Shown: one piece after another, positions 62,676 to 64,000 of the stretch
Position numbering within the stretch: the first letter of the stretch is position 1
How the letters are laid out: each line of letters starts with the position of its first letter
Source of the DNA: an uncultured Eubacteriales bacterium
GTDB lineage: Bacteria > Bacillota > Clostridia > Oscillospirales > CAG-272
DNA length: 64,000 nt
Reading direction: 5' to 3'
NCBI GenBank assembly: GCA_934432725.1
Contig: CAKRZE010000001.1
Location: forward strand, 1 to 64,000
Program-made: the position numbers and the translations under genes
Notes under the pieces: model-generated
Told to the model about the DNA's origin: nothing
Database searches by the model: none
What the model saw: the letters and a program-made list of their open reading frames with translations, nothing else

Positions 62676-64000
62676 ATGGAGTTGTGTTCAAGGTGTCACA
62701 AACGGATGCCGGTGGTATTCGTTTCGAAATTTGAAAACGGAAAAATGGTCAACGAGGGGCTTTGCATCAAATGTGCGCGGGAGCTTGGCATCAAGCAGGT
62801 GGAAGCGGCGATTCAGCAGATGGGACTCTCGGATGAGGATATTGAGCGCATGAGCGCCGAGGTGGACCCGGAGGAGCTTCAGGCGGAAATCGATTCGCTG
62901 ACGGCACAGAACGAGGAAAACGGCAAGGCGCCGGCAATGGATTTTTCCAAGTTATTCGGGAATATGATGGGGGCTTCCGCACCCTCCGGCTCCGAAACGG
63001 AGGAGCCGCAGAAAAACGGCATCGGAAAAAAGCAGAAGCAGGACAAAAGCAGAAAGTTCCTTGACGCCTACTGCATGAACCTGACCGCCAAGGCGGCAGA
63101 GGGTAAGCTGGATGCCGTCATCGGCAGAGACCGGGAGCTGACGCGCGTGCTTCAGATTCTTTGCAGACGTCAGAAAAACAATCCCTGTCTGATCGGTGAG
63201 CCGGGAGTCGGCAAAACTGCGATTGCGGAGGCGCTTGCACAAAGGATTGTGGAGCACAAGGTGCCTTACAAGCTTGCGGATAAGGAGGTTTATCTGATGG
63301 ACCTGACGGCGCTTGTCGCCGGAACGCAGTTCCGCGGTCAGTTCGAAACAAGAATGAAGGGACTGATTGAAGAGGTAAAAAAGCTTGGAAACATCCTTCT
63401 TGTCATCGATGAGGTTCATACCATTGCATCCGCCGGTGATGCGGAGGGAAGCATGAATGCCGCAAATATCCTCAAGCCCGCACTCTCCCGGGGAGAATTG
63501 CAGGTGATCGGCGCAACGACGCTGACGGAATACCGGAAGTATATCGAAAAGGATGCGGCTTTGGAGCGCAGATTCCAGCCGATTGTCGTGGAGGAGCCTT
63601 CGGTCGAGGATACCTGTACGATGCTGACCGGAATCAAAAAGTATTATGAGGATTTTCATAAGATCCGTATTCCGGATGCGGTCGTCCGCAATGCCGTCGT
63701 ACTTTCCGAGCGGTATATCACCGACCGTTTCCTGCCGGACAAGGCAATTGACCTTTTGGATGAAGCGGCAGCGCATGTAGAGCTTGAAAATCCGTGCATC
63801 GGTGCTGCCGAACAGACAAAAAAGGAGCTGGAGGCTGCGATAGCGGAACGGGAAAAGCTTGAAAGCGAGAGCGAAAACACCACCGATGAGGCTGCTCTTC
63901 CGGAAAAATATCAGAAAATTGCCGATTTGCGGACCAAAGAGATCAATTTGCAGACCGAGCTTGACCGGCAGAATGCCGAAAAGGCTAAGCTGGAGCTGAC
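62676..64000 (+). CDS. Clp/Hsp100 ATPase with N-terminal zinc finger (truncated by window end)
   Basis: The first 441 residues of an AAA+ Clp ATPase continue past the window edge. An N-terminal treble-like zinc site has CSRC and CIKC pairs (C4, C7 and the pair near residue 30), as in ClpE and McsA. A flexible acidic linker follows, then AAA domain 1: Walker A GEPGVGKTA, Walker B VIDEVHT, sensor GATTLTEYRKY and arginine finger in LERRFQ, then FLPDKAIDLLDEAAA and the start of a middle-domain coiled coil. It would unfold proteins, probably for ClpP. Strong AAAGGAG lies 8 bases before the ATG. The zinc finger suggests a ClpE-like rather than ClpC branch. Confidence 0.9.
   Translation, partial: MELCSRCHKRMPVVFVSKFENGKMVNEGLCIKCARELGIKQVEAAIQQMGLSDEDIERMSAEVDPEELQAEIDSLTAQNEENGKAPAMDFSKLFGNMMGASAPSGSETEEPQKNGIGKKQKQDKSRKFLDAYCMNLTAKAAEGKLDAVIGRDRELTRVLQILCRRQKNNPCLIGEPGVGKTAIAEALAQRIVEHKVPYKLADKEVYLMDLTALVAGTQFRGQFETRMKGLIEEVKKLGNILLVIDEVHTIASAGDAEGSMNAANILKPALSRGELQVIGATTLTEYRKYIEKDAALERRFQPIVVEEPSVEDTCTMLTGIKKYYEDFHKIRIPDAVVRNAVVLSERYITDRFLPDKAIDLLDEAAAHVELENPCIGAAEQTKKELEAAIAEREKLESESENTTDEAALPEKYQKIADLRTKEINLQTELDRQNAEKAKLEL

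Overview
The window looks like a piece of chromosome from a strictly anaerobic, endospore-forming member of the Clostridia (Firmicutes), perhaps near the Ruminococcaceae/Oscillospirales; that placement is a judgement from gene content, not a computed result. Endospore formation is supported by an alpha/beta small acid-soluble spore protein (28345), a PdaA-type cortex deacetylase (28837), an uninterrupted sigK (39442) and a SPOCS/LysM coat-morphogenesis protein (40194). Anaerobic life is supported by class III ribonucleotide reductase (nrdD/nrdG), two [FeFe]-hydrogenase-type proteins and Rex. Base composition is close to balanced, slightly GC-rich. I see no phage, insertion sequence, CRISPR array or rRNA operon.

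Layout. 94-857: NUDIX hydrolase and a CsoR-family repressor (minus strand). 1630-5934: small membrane protein, then nrdD and nrdG with two candidate NrdR boxes. 6198-10995: small alarmone synthetase, dxs, VanY-like lipoprotein. 11857-19384: Rex, a LysR regulator, an APH-fold kinase and a redox/hydrogenase locus (thioredoxin-fold [2Fe-2S] protein, HydS-like sensory [FeFe] protein with a PAS domain, SpoIIE-type phosphatase, group-B-like [FeFe] hydrogenase). 19698-25764: orphan amino-acid-type ABC ATPase, SDR, cell-wall amidase, and tyrS behind a complete tyrosine T-box. 26114-35767: GHL10 lipoprotein, SASP, two polysaccharide deacetylases, ComEC-like beta-lactamase-fold protein, CmpB-type membrane protein, YfhO and DUF951. 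36824-41828: PHP phosphoesterase behind a long leader, an anchored cohesin/cadherin-like protein, sigK and the SipL-like protein. 41942-50338: AraC regulator, GH4 glycosidase, a candidate small RNA, an HPr-like protein lacking the active-site histidine, a D,D-carboxypeptidase and a large GH2 beta-galactosidase. 50964-51611: an unrecognised AT-rich gene and tRNA-Gln. 51926-64000: housekeeping run ruvC-ruvA-ruvB, glmM, methyltransferase, ecfA1-ecfA2-ecfT-truA, DUF5711 protein, CvpA protein and a zinc-finger Clp ATPase cut by the window end.

How it fits together. The most system-like locus is 14620-19384: an H2- or redox-sensing hydrogenase homologue whose C-terminus is a PAS domain without a kinase, translationally linked to a SpoIIE-family phosphatase and followed by a catalytic-type hydrogenase, with Rex a few genes upstream. 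Several short regulatory features are also well supported: sigma-A promoters with 16-17 bp spacers in front of many genes, bidirectional terminators between convergent genes, paired NrdR-like boxes, a promoter/terminator unit without a protein gene (44613-44905), and a leader of about 500 nt with competing hairpins (36307-36823).

The region is unusually gappy: a dozen intervals of 0.5-1.06 kb contain no protein gene that I can recognise. They hold promoters and hairpins but otherwise appear empty.
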